A stretch of DNA of 34,707 bases from Rhizobiaceae bacterium (GTDB lineage Bacteria; Pseudomonadota; Alphaproteobacteria; Rhizobiales; Rhizobiaceae), in NCBI GenBank assembly GCA_019635695.1, contig JAHBYZ010000031.1, positions 1 through 34,707 of the forward strand, given 5' to 3'. Shown in pieces: positions 24,511 through 30,751 of this stretch (position 1 is its first letter; the number at the start of each line of letters is the position of its first letter). The translations under genes were made by a program, and so were the position numbers. The notes beneath the pieces were generated by a model, which had not been told where the DNA came from, did no database searches, and saw only the letters and a list, made by a program, of their open reading frames with translations.

Positions 24511-25732
24511 CGGCCAGCGCTCCGAGGAACGAGGTGCCTTTCGGCGCGTCGGCAAGCCCGAGATGTTCGCCGACCGTGGCGCCGATGTCGGAGAAGGTCG
24601 GCCTCACGCCGACGCTCACCGCCTTGAGGCCGGGGCCGGTGCCGAGGATCATCACCCGTTCGCGCGTGTGGTCGGTACCCCTGTAGCTCGGGTCGTTGCC
24701 GTGATCGGCCGTGAGAACGAGCAGGTCGCCAGACCTCAGCAGCGCGAAAGCTTCCGGAAGCCGGGCATCGAATTCCTCGAGCGCGTGCGCGTAGCCCGCA
24801 ATATCGCGGCGATGGCCGAAATTGGTGTCGAAGTCGACGAAGTTTGCAAAGACGAGGTCGCCGTCCTTCGCGTCGCGGATGGCGCCAAGCGCCGTGTCGA
24901 ACATCGCCATGTTGTTGACTGCCTTGCGCACCTCGCTGACTCCGCGGTGAGCGAAGATGTCGCCGATCTTGCCGACGGCGATCACCCACCTGCCCGCCGC
25001 GATCGCACGGTCGAGCAGGGTAGGCTCCGGCGGCGGCACCGCCAAATCCTTGCGGTTGGGCGTGCGCTCGAAATTCGCGGCCGTCGTGCCGACGAAGGGG
25101 CGCGCGATGACGCGGCCGATGTTGAGCGGCTCGCACAGCCGCCGCGTGATCTTGCAGAGTTCGTAGAGGCGCTCGAGGCCGAAGCTCTCTTCGTGCGCTG
25201 CGATCTGGATGACAGAGTCGGTCGACGTGTAGAAGATCGGCTTGCCGGTGCGCACGTGCTCCTCGCCATATTCCTCGATGATGCCGGTGCCGGAAGCGTG
25301 CTTGTTGCCGAGGACGCCGGGCAGCTTTGCCTCGGCGACGATCGCATCGGTGAGCCAGGCCGGGAACGCCGGTATCGTGTGCGGAAAGTAGCCCCAGTCG
25401 AAAGTGACGGGCGCGCCAGCCATCTCCCAGTGGCCGGACGGTGTGTCCTTGCCCGACGAGATTTCGGTGGCCGCACCCCAGATGCCTGCCGGCGCCGGCC
25501 CGTCGGGCGCGGGCAGGCCGTTGGCGAGCGCATGTGCGTGGGCGAGACCTAGCCTTTCCATGTTGGGCAGCGAAAGCGCGCCGCTGCGCAGGCCGTCGCG
25601 ATCGCCGCGCCCGTCGGCGCAGCCTGCGCGGATATGGCCGTAGGTGTCCGATCCTTCATCCCCGAAACGGGCGGCGTCCGGAGCGCCGCCTATGCCGAAG
25701 GAGTCGAGGACAAAGATGAAGGCGCGGGCCAT
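24503..25732 (-). CDS. deoB: Phosphopentomutase DeoB
   Basis: DeoB interconverts (deoxy)ribose 1-phosphate and 5-phosphate in nucleoside salvage. The 409-residue product belongs to the alkaline phosphatase superfamily. Metal and active-site motifs are [14 protein letters not shown] (about 7-20, metal Asp), [13 protein letters not shown] (about 93-105) with the phosphorylated Thr, [14 protein letters not shown] (about 143-156), [11 protein letters not shown] (about 255-265), [14 protein letters not shown] (about 298-311) and [20 protein letters not shown] (about 345-364). The start is ATG 25732. It overlaps the mutM start by a few bases. No deoA, deoC or pnp-type purine phosphorylase gene lies next to it in this window. 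Confidence 0.97.
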   Translation of the reverse strand: MARAFIFVLDSFGIGGAPDAARFGDEGSDTYGHIRAGCADGRGDRDGLRSGALSLPNMERLGLAHAHALANGLPAPDGPAPAGIWGAATEISSGKDTPSGHWEMAGAPVTFDWGYFPHTIPAFPAWLTDAIVAEAKLPGVLGNKHASGTGIIEEYGEEHVRTGKPIFYTSTDSVIQIAAHEESFGLERLYELCKITRRLCEPLNIGRVIARPFVGTTAANFERTPNRKDLAVPPPEPTLLDRAIAAGRWVIAVGKIGDIFAHRGVSEVRKAVNNMAMFDTALGAIRDAKDGDLVFANFVDFDTNFGHRRDIAGYAHALEEFDARLPEAFALLRSGDLLVLTADHGNDPSYRGTDHTRERVMILGTGPGLKAVSVGVRPTFSDIGATVGEHLGLADAPKGTSFLGALAGA

Positions 25733-25895
25733 TGAGCCGTTCCCGTGTTGCGGCCGGAGCGATAGGCGACCGTGAAAGATTGCGCCCGGCGACCGTCAGA
25801 GATAGGAGCGCCGTCGGCCGTTGGCAATTTGTAAACCATTCCGCAACCGGAGCCGGGTCAAGCTCCCGCCAAATCCGGAGGCGGGAATCACCACC

Positions 25896-26774
25896 ATGCG
25901 CGCCGCGCTCGCCAGCTTTGCCTTGCTCTTGCCTCTTGCCGCCGGCGCCGCGCCGGCAATTGCTCAGGACAAGCCGGCGCTGCTGCGCATCGGCATCGTT
26001 TCGCCGAACGGCACGGCTTCCGGCATTCCAGGCCTTGCCGCCATCCGCCGCGCCTACACGCAGGCGACCGGCCTCCCGGTGCGCATCTTCGCTGCCCGTG
26101 ATACCGCGGCTCTGGTCGAGGCACAGGCGAATGGGCGCGTGCACTATGCGATGTATTCCGCGGCCGGCTACGCCGCCGCCCAGGCCGCCTGCGCCTGCGT
26201 CGAGCCGCTGGCGGCCCCGTCGGGCAACTTCGGCGACACGGGCCTGCATGCGGTTGTCTACGCACGAGCCGGAAAGGCTGCGACGCTCCAGGGCGCCGCG
26301 ACCTTGCGTGTCGTGGCCGGGCCGGCGGACGCGGTCGGCCCGCAGGTCCTGGCGCTGGACGCCCTTGCCGCCGCGGGAGCGGGCGATGATGTCGTGCTGG
26401 CGCAGTCTCTGGAGGCGGCGGAAGCGGCGTTTGCCGCCGGCGATGCCGACGTGCTGGTCGGTTGGGAGCCGGCCGTCGAGGATCATTCGGGGGACGCGGG
26501 CGGTACCGCCGTCCGCCTTGCCCATCTGGGCCTGTCGGCGGGCGACATGGTCGAGCTGTGGCGATCGGCCGAACTGCGCTATGGGCCGCATGCCGTGCGC
26601 AACGATCTGCCGGAGGAGGTCAAGCGCAGCCTGCGCACCTTCCTGCTGAACGTCTATACCCAACAGCCGGCCGTCTATGACCTGGTGGAGCACCGCCATC
26701 TGGGCGGCTTCGTTGCGGTTTCCGACGCAGACTACGCCGCCGCCGCCGCCATGGTCGCGCTGGCCGCCGAATAG
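25896..26774 (+). CDS. PhnD-type periplasmic phosphate/phosphonate-like substrate-binding protein
   Basis: A 292-residue exported binding protein of the PhnD family (type 2 periplasmic fold). The signal peptide is about 1-23 (hydrophobic core LASFALLLPLAAGAAPA, then AQDKP). The mature part starts with LLRIGIVSPNGTASGIPGLAAI, resembles the first lobe of PhnD, and has GRVHYAMYSAAGYAAA (about 84-99) and FGDTGLHAVVYARAG (about 117-131), where family members contact the ligand. I chose ATG 25896 because the signal peptide begins there; an upstream in-frame ATG (25821) would precede it with an unlikely extension. No ABC permease or ATPase gene is nearby, so it is an orphan here and the ligand is unknown. 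It is divergent from deoB and ends 4 bases from the opposing tadE-like gene. Confidence 0.82.
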   Translation: MRAALASFALLLPLAAGAAPAIAQDKPALLRIGIVSPNGTASGIPGLAAIRRAYTQATGLPVRIFAARDTAALVEAQANGRVHYAMYSAAGYAAAQAACACVEPLAAPSGNFGDTGLHAVVYARAGKAATLQGAATLRVVAGPADAVGPQVLALDALAAAGAGDDVVLAQSLEAAEAAFAAGDADVLVGWEPAVEDHSGDAGGTAVRLAHLGLSAGDMVELWRSAELRYGPHAVRNDLPEEVKRSLRTFLLNVYTQQPAVYDLVEHRHLGGFVAVSDADYAAAAAMVALAAE

Positions 26775-26778
26775 CGTC

Positions 26779-27408
26779 TCAGCAATCGGCGCAGGGTACG
26801 GTCGAGCTCATGCGCGGACGCAGATAGTAAGTTTCCTTCATGCCGATGCCGTCGAAGGCGGCGGCGAGGCCGAGCACCTGCTTGCCCTCAGCGCTCCAGG
26901 TGATCACCGGCTTGTAGGCGAGCTGGCTCTCCACGCGGATCAGGAAGGTGTTGCGGATCTTCAGCGTGTCGGGAACCGTGGTGATCGAGTTCTTGGCCGC
27001 GCCAGCGGTCACAGCGCCGTTCTCCAGCTTGCGCGACCACGCCACCTGCACCTTGGGCGTATTCTCGTCCGTGATCTGGATGGCGGTGACCGTGATCTTA
27101 GACTTGCTGCGGTTGTAAGGCTGCAGGATCGACTCGCCGATCTTCAGCACGGCCTCGACTTCCGATTTGGTGGTTGCCTGCTGCTGGGTGAGCAGGTCGG
27201 CGACCATCGAGCCGACACGACCGACCTTCTTGTTCACCTCGATCGCCTGCGACACCTCCATGGTGACGAAATAGAGCGAGAGCAGCACCGGCGCGATGAA
27301 GGCGAACTCGACGGCGGCGACGCCGCGACGATCGCTCCTGAGGCGCGAGAGGGCGGAGCGCAGGTGCTTCAGAAGGCCCGCTGCGGGAAACGTGTTCATG
27401 GCGTGCAT
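26779..27408 (-). CDS. TadE/TadG-like minor pseudopilin
   Basis: A 209-residue Tad-pilus accessory protein with a single N-terminal membrane segment. A basic stretch is followed by the TadE-like processing motif RRGVAAVEFAFIAPVLLSLYF (about 27-47; about 20 residues shown in the core), where a prepilin peptidase would cut after Gly with Glu at +5. The rest is a periplasmic alpha/beta domain with a C-terminal Cys pair (PCADC). The start ATG 27408 is well supported by GGAGGGAG at 5-6 bases. It overlaps no gene but begins only 13 bases after the stop of the other tadE-like gene, so both form one transcript. Minor pseudopilins are thought to help start or anchor the Flp pilus. Confidence 0.85.
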   Translation of the reverse strand: MHAMNTFPAAGLLKHLRSALSRLRSDRRGVAAVEFAFIAPVLLSLYFVTMEVSQAIEVNKKVGRVGSMVADLLTQQQATTKSEVEAVLKIGESILQPYNRSKSKITVTAIQITDENTPKVQVAWSRKLENGAVTAGAAKNSITTVPDTLKIRNTFLIRVESQLAYKPVITWSAEGKQVLGLAAAFDGIGMKETYYLRPRMSSTVPCADC

Positions 27409-27421
27409 GGCGGCTCCCTCC

Positions 27422-27988
27422 TCAGTCGTCGAACGGTTCGTTCTGCCAGGTGGCAGTCGCGAAGTGCAGCGTCTTGCCGTCCTTGAGGTTCGACATCGAC
27501 TTGCGCATGAAGTCCGTCATCACCGGCCAGCGGTAGAAGACGCGCAGCATGTTCTTCGACATTGACGGGCCGGGCGAAACGCCGAAACCAGACGTGTCGA
27601 TGTCGCGGTCGCTGGTCAGCTTGATCCGCTCGCCTGCCGCGTCGGCAAAGGTGTTGAAGCGGCGCAGGTCGACCTCTAGGCCGGGACATCCGTCGGCGAC
27701 GATGATTTCGAGCCGGTCGCAGATCATCGTCTTCAGCGATTCCTTGGTGACCGCGCTTGCCTTGATCTGGCCGGTGCGCAGTTGGCGCGCGATGTCGTCG
27801 GTGGCGTTGGACAGAACCTGTTGGGCTGCGAAGGAGATGCAGCTTTCGAGGATCGCGAAGACCAGCAGTGCGAAGGGTATCGCCAAGACGACGAACTCGA
27901 TCGCCACGGCGCCGCGCGTATCCCTGCGGAACCGTTTCAGCCCGAAGCGCCTCGTGGCGCCTGGTTTCGCCTCGTTGTGGTCGCTCAT
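27422..27988 (-). CDS. TadE-like minor pseudopilin
   Basis: A 188-residue protein with a basic N-terminus and the TadE processing motif TRGAVAIEFVVLAIPFALL (about 24-42), Glu at +5 after the predicted Gly-Ala cut and a single membrane helix following. The periplasmic part contains VADGCPGLEV and a C-terminal FATATWQNEPFDD. Two starts are possible: ATG 27988, which I chose because GGGG lies about 7 bases before it, and ATG 28000 four codons upstream. It is the first of a two-gene pseudopilin unit on the minus strand, opposite to the cpa genes. A CtrA-like box lies about 100 bases upstream. Confidence 0.85.
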   Translation of the reverse strand: MSDHNEAKPGATRRFGLKRFRRDTRGAVAIEFVVLAIPFALLVFAILESCISFAAQQVLSNATDDIARQLRTGQIKASAVTKESLKTMICDRLEIIVADGCPGLEVDLRRFNTFADAAGERIKLTSDRDIDTSGFGVSPGPSMSKNMLRVFYRWPVMTDFMRKSMSNLKDGKTLHFATATWQNEPFDD

Positions 27989-28091
27989 CTCTAGCCCCAT
28001 GCCGCGCGATTTTCGGATGCGCACTGGCGGCCAAGATATAGGCGAGGCGTTGACATCAGGTTGTGACCGCGGGGCACTTCCTGCCGACGCG

Positions 28092-28108
28092 GTCAATGAA
28101 GGGTTAAC
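28092..28108. promoter_or_regulatory. CtrA-like box upstream of the tadE-like pair
   Basis: Minus strand: TTAA (28107-28104), 7-base spacer, TTGAC (28096-28092). One base off TTAA-N7-TTAAC. It lies about 100 bases upstream of the first tadE-like start. Confidence 0.45.
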
Positions 28109-28137
28109 CCTCGATGTGTCGGGGGTCGGGCGAGCCG

Positions 28138-28557
28138 TTAGTTGCTGGCCGCACCCATTTCCGCTTCCGAGGCGCGTTCGGCGTCGGACTTGAACGAACC
28201 CTCGCAGAAAGGCGTGCAGGACAGCGTCTGCACCGCGGCCCGGCGGTAGACGCGAACCGTGCTGGTCGTGCCGCGCGACACGATCACCTGTTCGTCGACA
28301 ATCGGGTTGCCCTCCTGGTCGAGCACCACGAGATTGGTGACGCCGAAGCCGCGGCCGGTGAGGACGATGGTGCTCGAATCCTGCACCGAGGCGTCGGCGA
28401 TCGCCGGATTGCCGATAACGATCGTGTCCGCCGGTCGCGCCAGCTTGACGATCTTGGCCTGGTTCATCACCACCTCGATGCCGGAGACGGCCTGCGCGGC
28501 GGTGGCAAGCGCCAGCAGCGCGGTGGCTGCGAATGCCGAAAGCTTCACCGGTCTCAT
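28138..28557 (-). CDS. Stand-alone secretin N-domain (T2SS/T3SS_pil_N) protein
   Basis: A 139-residue exported protein. Signal peptide about 1-23 (core FAATALLALATAAQA, then VSG). The mature part is a single copy of the pilus-secretin N-terminal domain: ARPADTIVIGNPAIADASVQD (about 40-60) and GRGFGVTNLVVLDQEGN (about 68-84). The same domain is present at about 65-125 of the CpaC secretin in this locus, with NPSVADAV and GETNIFVFG in the same positions. A C-terminal pair TLSCTPFCEG may form a disulfide. It has no channel domain and may assist or cap the secretin in the periplasm. It is transcribed alone on the minus strand between the tadE-like pair and the flp gene. The function is inferred from domain and position. 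Confidence 0.82.
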   Translation of the reverse strand: MRPVKLSAFAATALLALATAAQAVSGIEVVMNQAKIVKLARPADTIVIGNPAIADASVQDSSTIVLTGRGFGVTNLVVLDQEGNPIVDEQVIVSRGTTSTVRVYRRAAVQTLSCTPFCEGSFKSDAERASEAEMGAASN

Positions 28558-28611
28558 GGTGCCGTTACTCCGCGGACGACAGGAACCTTGCCCGAAGATG
28601 AAGGATATTGG

Positions 28612-28626
28612 TGAACCGAGCGTTAA
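28612..28626. promoter_or_regulatory. CtrA-like box upstream of the secretin N-domain gene
   Basis: Plus strand TGAA (28612-28615), 7-base spacer, TTAA (28623-28626); one base off TTAA-N7-TTAA. It lies about 55 bases upstream of the ATG at 28557. Confidence 0.4.
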
Positions 28627-28801
28627 GCGTGCGGCAGGTCGCCTGCCGTTCGCGCCGGGCCGTCATTCGCGCCGGGATCGGGTGCGGCCGGAAGCCGGTC
28701 CGGAGTCTATAATGAGTGGCGCGGAATCCGTACGGCCCGCCGCGCGCAAATGCCCGGTATTCCCGTATCCGTTGATTTACCAACCTGCGCGGCGGCGGTC
28801 G

Positions 28802-28816
28802 GTAAGGGGCTGTTAA
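28802..28816. promoter_or_regulatory. CtrA-like box upstream of flp
   Basis: Plus strand GTAA (28802-28805), 7-base spacer, TTAA (28813-28816); one base off TTAA-N7-TTAA. Another TTAAG half-site follows at 28826. It lies about 115 bases before the flp ATG. Confidence 0.4.
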
Positions 28817-28929
28817 TCCTGTTCGTTAAGCCGTTTGCAACAGCTCCTGCGTAAGTTCGCCTCATCCGATCGACGCAGCCAAGAATGTTGACGGTAGTGC
28901 TGTGAACCATGTGGAGTAAGGAGCTCATC

Positions 28930-29109
28930 ATGACCAAGCTTTTCGCACGCTTCGCCAAGGACGAATCCGGCGCGACCGCCATCGAGTATGGCCTGATCGC
29001 CGCCCTGATCGCCCTCGCAATCACCGCCGGCGCCACCACGCTCGGCAACTCGCTGGACAACGCCTTCACGGATATCGCCGGCAAGCTCGACGAAGCCGTT
29101 CCGGACTAG
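28930..29109 (+). CDS. Flp-type major pilin prepilin
   Basis: The structural subunit of the Tad/Flp pilus, 59 residues. A short basic leader (MTKLFARFAKDESG) precedes the prepilin peptidase site; cleavage is expected between Gly14 and Ala15. The mature start ATAIEYGLIAALIALAI has Glu at +5 and Tyr at +6, the Flp signature, and forms the packing helix. The remaining 25 residues are small and polar (NSLDNAFTDIAGKL). ATG 28930 is clear: AAGGAG lies 6 bases before it. A strong terminator follows, so flp can be expressed far above the assembly genes. It may be called pilA or flp; I give no symbol because usage differs. Confidence 0.95.
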   Translation: MTKLFARFAKDESGATAIEYGLIAALIALAITAGATTLGNSLDNAFTDIAGKLDEAVPD

Positions 29110-29143
29110 TCTGTCTGGCGCCGGTTAACCGGCGACGAACGGG

Positions 29144-29177
29144 AAAGGCCGCCCTCGTGGGCGGCCTTTTTCATTTT
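29144..29177 (+). terminator. Intrinsic terminator after flp
   Basis: AAAGGCCGCC (29144-29153) pairs with GGCGGCCTTT (29160-29169) around CTCGTG, and TTTTTCATTTT follows. A strong Rho-independent terminator between flp and cpaA. Just before it (29119-29134) CGCCGGTTAACCGGCG is a perfect 16-base palindrome. Confidence 0.9.
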
Positions 29178-29266
29178 CCGCAGGAGTCTGGCCGCGGGGC
29201 GGTCGCGCTTACCAGGGCTTAATGCGCCCGCGCTAGGCTCCAACTGCCGCAACCGGACGATCCGCC

Positions 29267-29785
29267 ATGATCGAAGCAGCCATTCTCGTCATCTTTCCAT
29301 TCTGCATGGTGCATGCCGCGCTCTCCGACGCGGTGTCGATGACCATCGCCAACCGGCTTTCACTGCTGCTGGGCGGCGCGTTCCTTGTGCTGGCGCCGCT
29401 GACAGGAATGGAATGGACGACATACGCATGGCACATCGCGGCCGGCATGGCCGTGCTGCTGGTGACGTTCGGACTCTTCGCCGTGGGCGGCATGGGCGGT
29501 GGCGACGCCAAGCTTCTTTCGGCGACGGCGCTGTGGATGGGCTTCGGGCTGCCGCTGCTGTCCTATCTCGTGTACGGCGCGATGCTCGGCGGACTGCTGA
29601 CGCTTGCGATCCTTGCCTTCCGCAGTTCGCCCGCGTCCTGGTACGCGGGACGAAACATGTTCCTGCGCCATTTTGCTGACCAGAAGGCAGGCATACCCTA
29701 TGGCGTGGCGCTCGGCGCGGCCGGCATGCTGGTCTTCCCGCAAACGGCACTGTTCGTATGGGTGATGGAGCGGCTGACGCAATGA
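29267..29785 (+). CDS. cpaA: Prepilin peptidase CpaA/TadV (family A24)
   Basis: CpaA is the membrane aspartic protease that removes the leader of Flp pilins and TadE-type pseudopilins. The 172-residue protein has about four or five membrane helices. The two catalytic Asp residues are visible: the first in LSDAVSMTIANR (Asp21), the second in GGMGGGDAKLL (the GxGD motif, about Asp79). IPYGVAL near residue 145 is typical of the family. It lacks the cytosolic methylase domain of PilD-type enzymes, as expected for TadV. The start is ATG 29267. It lies between the flp terminator and cpaB; its own promoter is not clear (only a weak TTAC/TTAA pair at about 29213-29223). Confidence 0.92.
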   Translation: MIEAAILVIFPFCMVHAALSDAVSMTIANRLSLLLGGAFLVLAPLTGMEWTTYAWHIAAGMAVLLVTFGLFAVGGMGGGDAKLLSATALWMGFGLPLLSYLVYGAMLGGLLTLAILAFRSSPASWYAGRNMFLRHFADQKAGIPYGVALGAAGMLVFPQTALFVWVMERLTQ

Positions 29786-29855
29786 TGCGCAGTCGCCAGA
29801 GCCGCTTCGCGGCCTTTGAATCAACTTTCAGTTAAGGACGATTGTAAGCGTTCCA

Positions 29856-29871
29856 TTAACCGTAATTTGAC
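29856..29871. promoter_or_regulatory. CtrA-like box upstream of cpaB
   Basis: Plus strand TTAA (29856-29859), 7-base spacer, TTGAC (29867-29871); the same one-base variant as at 28092-28108. TTAAGG (29832) and GANTC (29818-29822) lie close by. It lies about 65-75 bases before the cpaB ATG. Confidence 0.45.
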
Positions 29872-29932
29872 GATTGCCGCGCCAATGTCCGGCTTGGCGC
29901 ATCGGTTCTGCCGAGTACGAGGTCCGGACGAC

Positions 29933-30751
29933 ATGAATTCTTCACGAGTCATCATCCTGGGCGTCGCCGTATTCGCGGCGATCGGCGCGGGATATGTGGC
30001 CAAGAACATGATGGCACCGCCGCCTCCGCGCGTGATCGTGGAGAAAGCGCCGACCGAACCCGCCGTCAAGCTGGCCGACGTGCTGGTACTCAAGGAAGAC
30101 GTGCCCATGGGCGCGTCGGTGACCGACAAGATCGGCTGGCAGTCATGGCCGGCCGACACCATCAACGAGCGCTTCATCACCCGCGACAAGGAAGAGAACG
30201 CGCTCGCGGAGCTCGCGCCGTCGATCGCCCGCGTGCCGCTATACGCCGGCGAGCCGTTGCGGCGCTCCAAGCTCATCGGCGGTGGCCAGAGTTTCATGTC
30301 GTCGATCCTGCCCAGCGGCAAGCGGGCGGTCGCCACGCAGATCGCAGCCGACACCTCGGCCGGCGGCTTCATCCTCCCCAACGACTATGTCGACGTCATC
30401 ATGACGCGCCGCTCCGGCAATGCCGGCGGCGGCTCGGGCGACGGCTTCATCACCGAGACGATCCTGAAGAACATCCGTGTGCTCGCCATCGACCAAGCGA
30501 TCCAGGAGGACGAGGAAGGTCGCCGCGTGCGCGTTGGCGACACCGCGACCCTCGAGCTGACACCGGATCAGGCCGAAATCATCACCGTCGCCGCGCAGAT
30601 GGCCGACCGCTTGACTCTGGCGCTGCGCGCCGTGGCCGACGCTCAGGATCCTGTCGAAAGCTCGGGCGAATATCTGGTTTCCGGCAACGGCCGGCGCGGC
30701 ACCGTCCGGCTCATCCGCAACGGCGAAGTGACCGAAGTGGGGGCACGCTGA
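29933..30751 (+). CDS. cpaB: Flp pilus assembly protein CpaB (RcpC)
   Basis: CpaB is a periplasmic or inner-membrane-anchored protein needed to assemble the Tad secretin complex. The 272-residue product has an N-terminal membrane anchor (about 5-24, VIILGVAVFAAIGAGYVA), then an SAF-like domain (about 45-115, VLKEDVPMGASVTDKIGWQSWP and LYAGEPLRRSKL) and the RcpC/CpaB domain (about 120-235, including FILPNDYVDVIMTRR and ETILKNIRVLAIDQ). The C-terminus is a short polar tail. The start ATG 29933 was chosen because the anchor begins there; an upstream in-frame ATG (29816) has no such support. It opens the plus-strand cpaBCDEF run, and its stop overlaps the cpaC start by one base (TGATG). Confidence 0.93.
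   Translation: MNSSRVIILGVAVFAAIGAGYVAKNMMAPPPPRVIVEKAPTEPAVKLADVLVLKEDVPMGASVTDKIGWQSWPADTINERFITRDKEENALAELAPSIARVPLYAGEPLRRSKLIGGGQSFMSSILPSGKRAVATQIAADTSAGGFILPNDYVDVIMTRRSGNAGGGSGDGFITETILKNIRVLAIDQAIQEDEEGRRVRVGDTATLELTPDQAEIITVAAQMADRLTLALRAVADAQDPVESSGEYLVSGNGRRGTVRLIRNGEVTEVGAR

Larger units (their letters stand above)
28558..28929. other. Intergenic regulatory region between the divergent secretin N-domain gene and flp
   Basis: 372 bases without a gene. It contains two CtrA-like boxes (28612-28626 and 28802-28816), a TTAAG half-site (28826-28830), two GANTC sites (28703-28707 and 28724-28728) and a perfect TATAAT (28708-28713) without a matching -35. The last bases carry AAGGAG, the flp ribosome site. 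Confidence 0.6.

Noticed and set aside
22780..24627. 615-codon plus-strand frame over the enoyl-CoA hydratase and mutM genes
   Set aside because: Antisense shadow; the minus-strand genes carry full catalytic motifs.
28813..28829. TTAA-N9-TTAA pair upstream of flp as a CtrA box
   Set aside because: The spacing is 9, not 7; the overlapping GTAA-N7-TTAA at 28802-28816 fits better.
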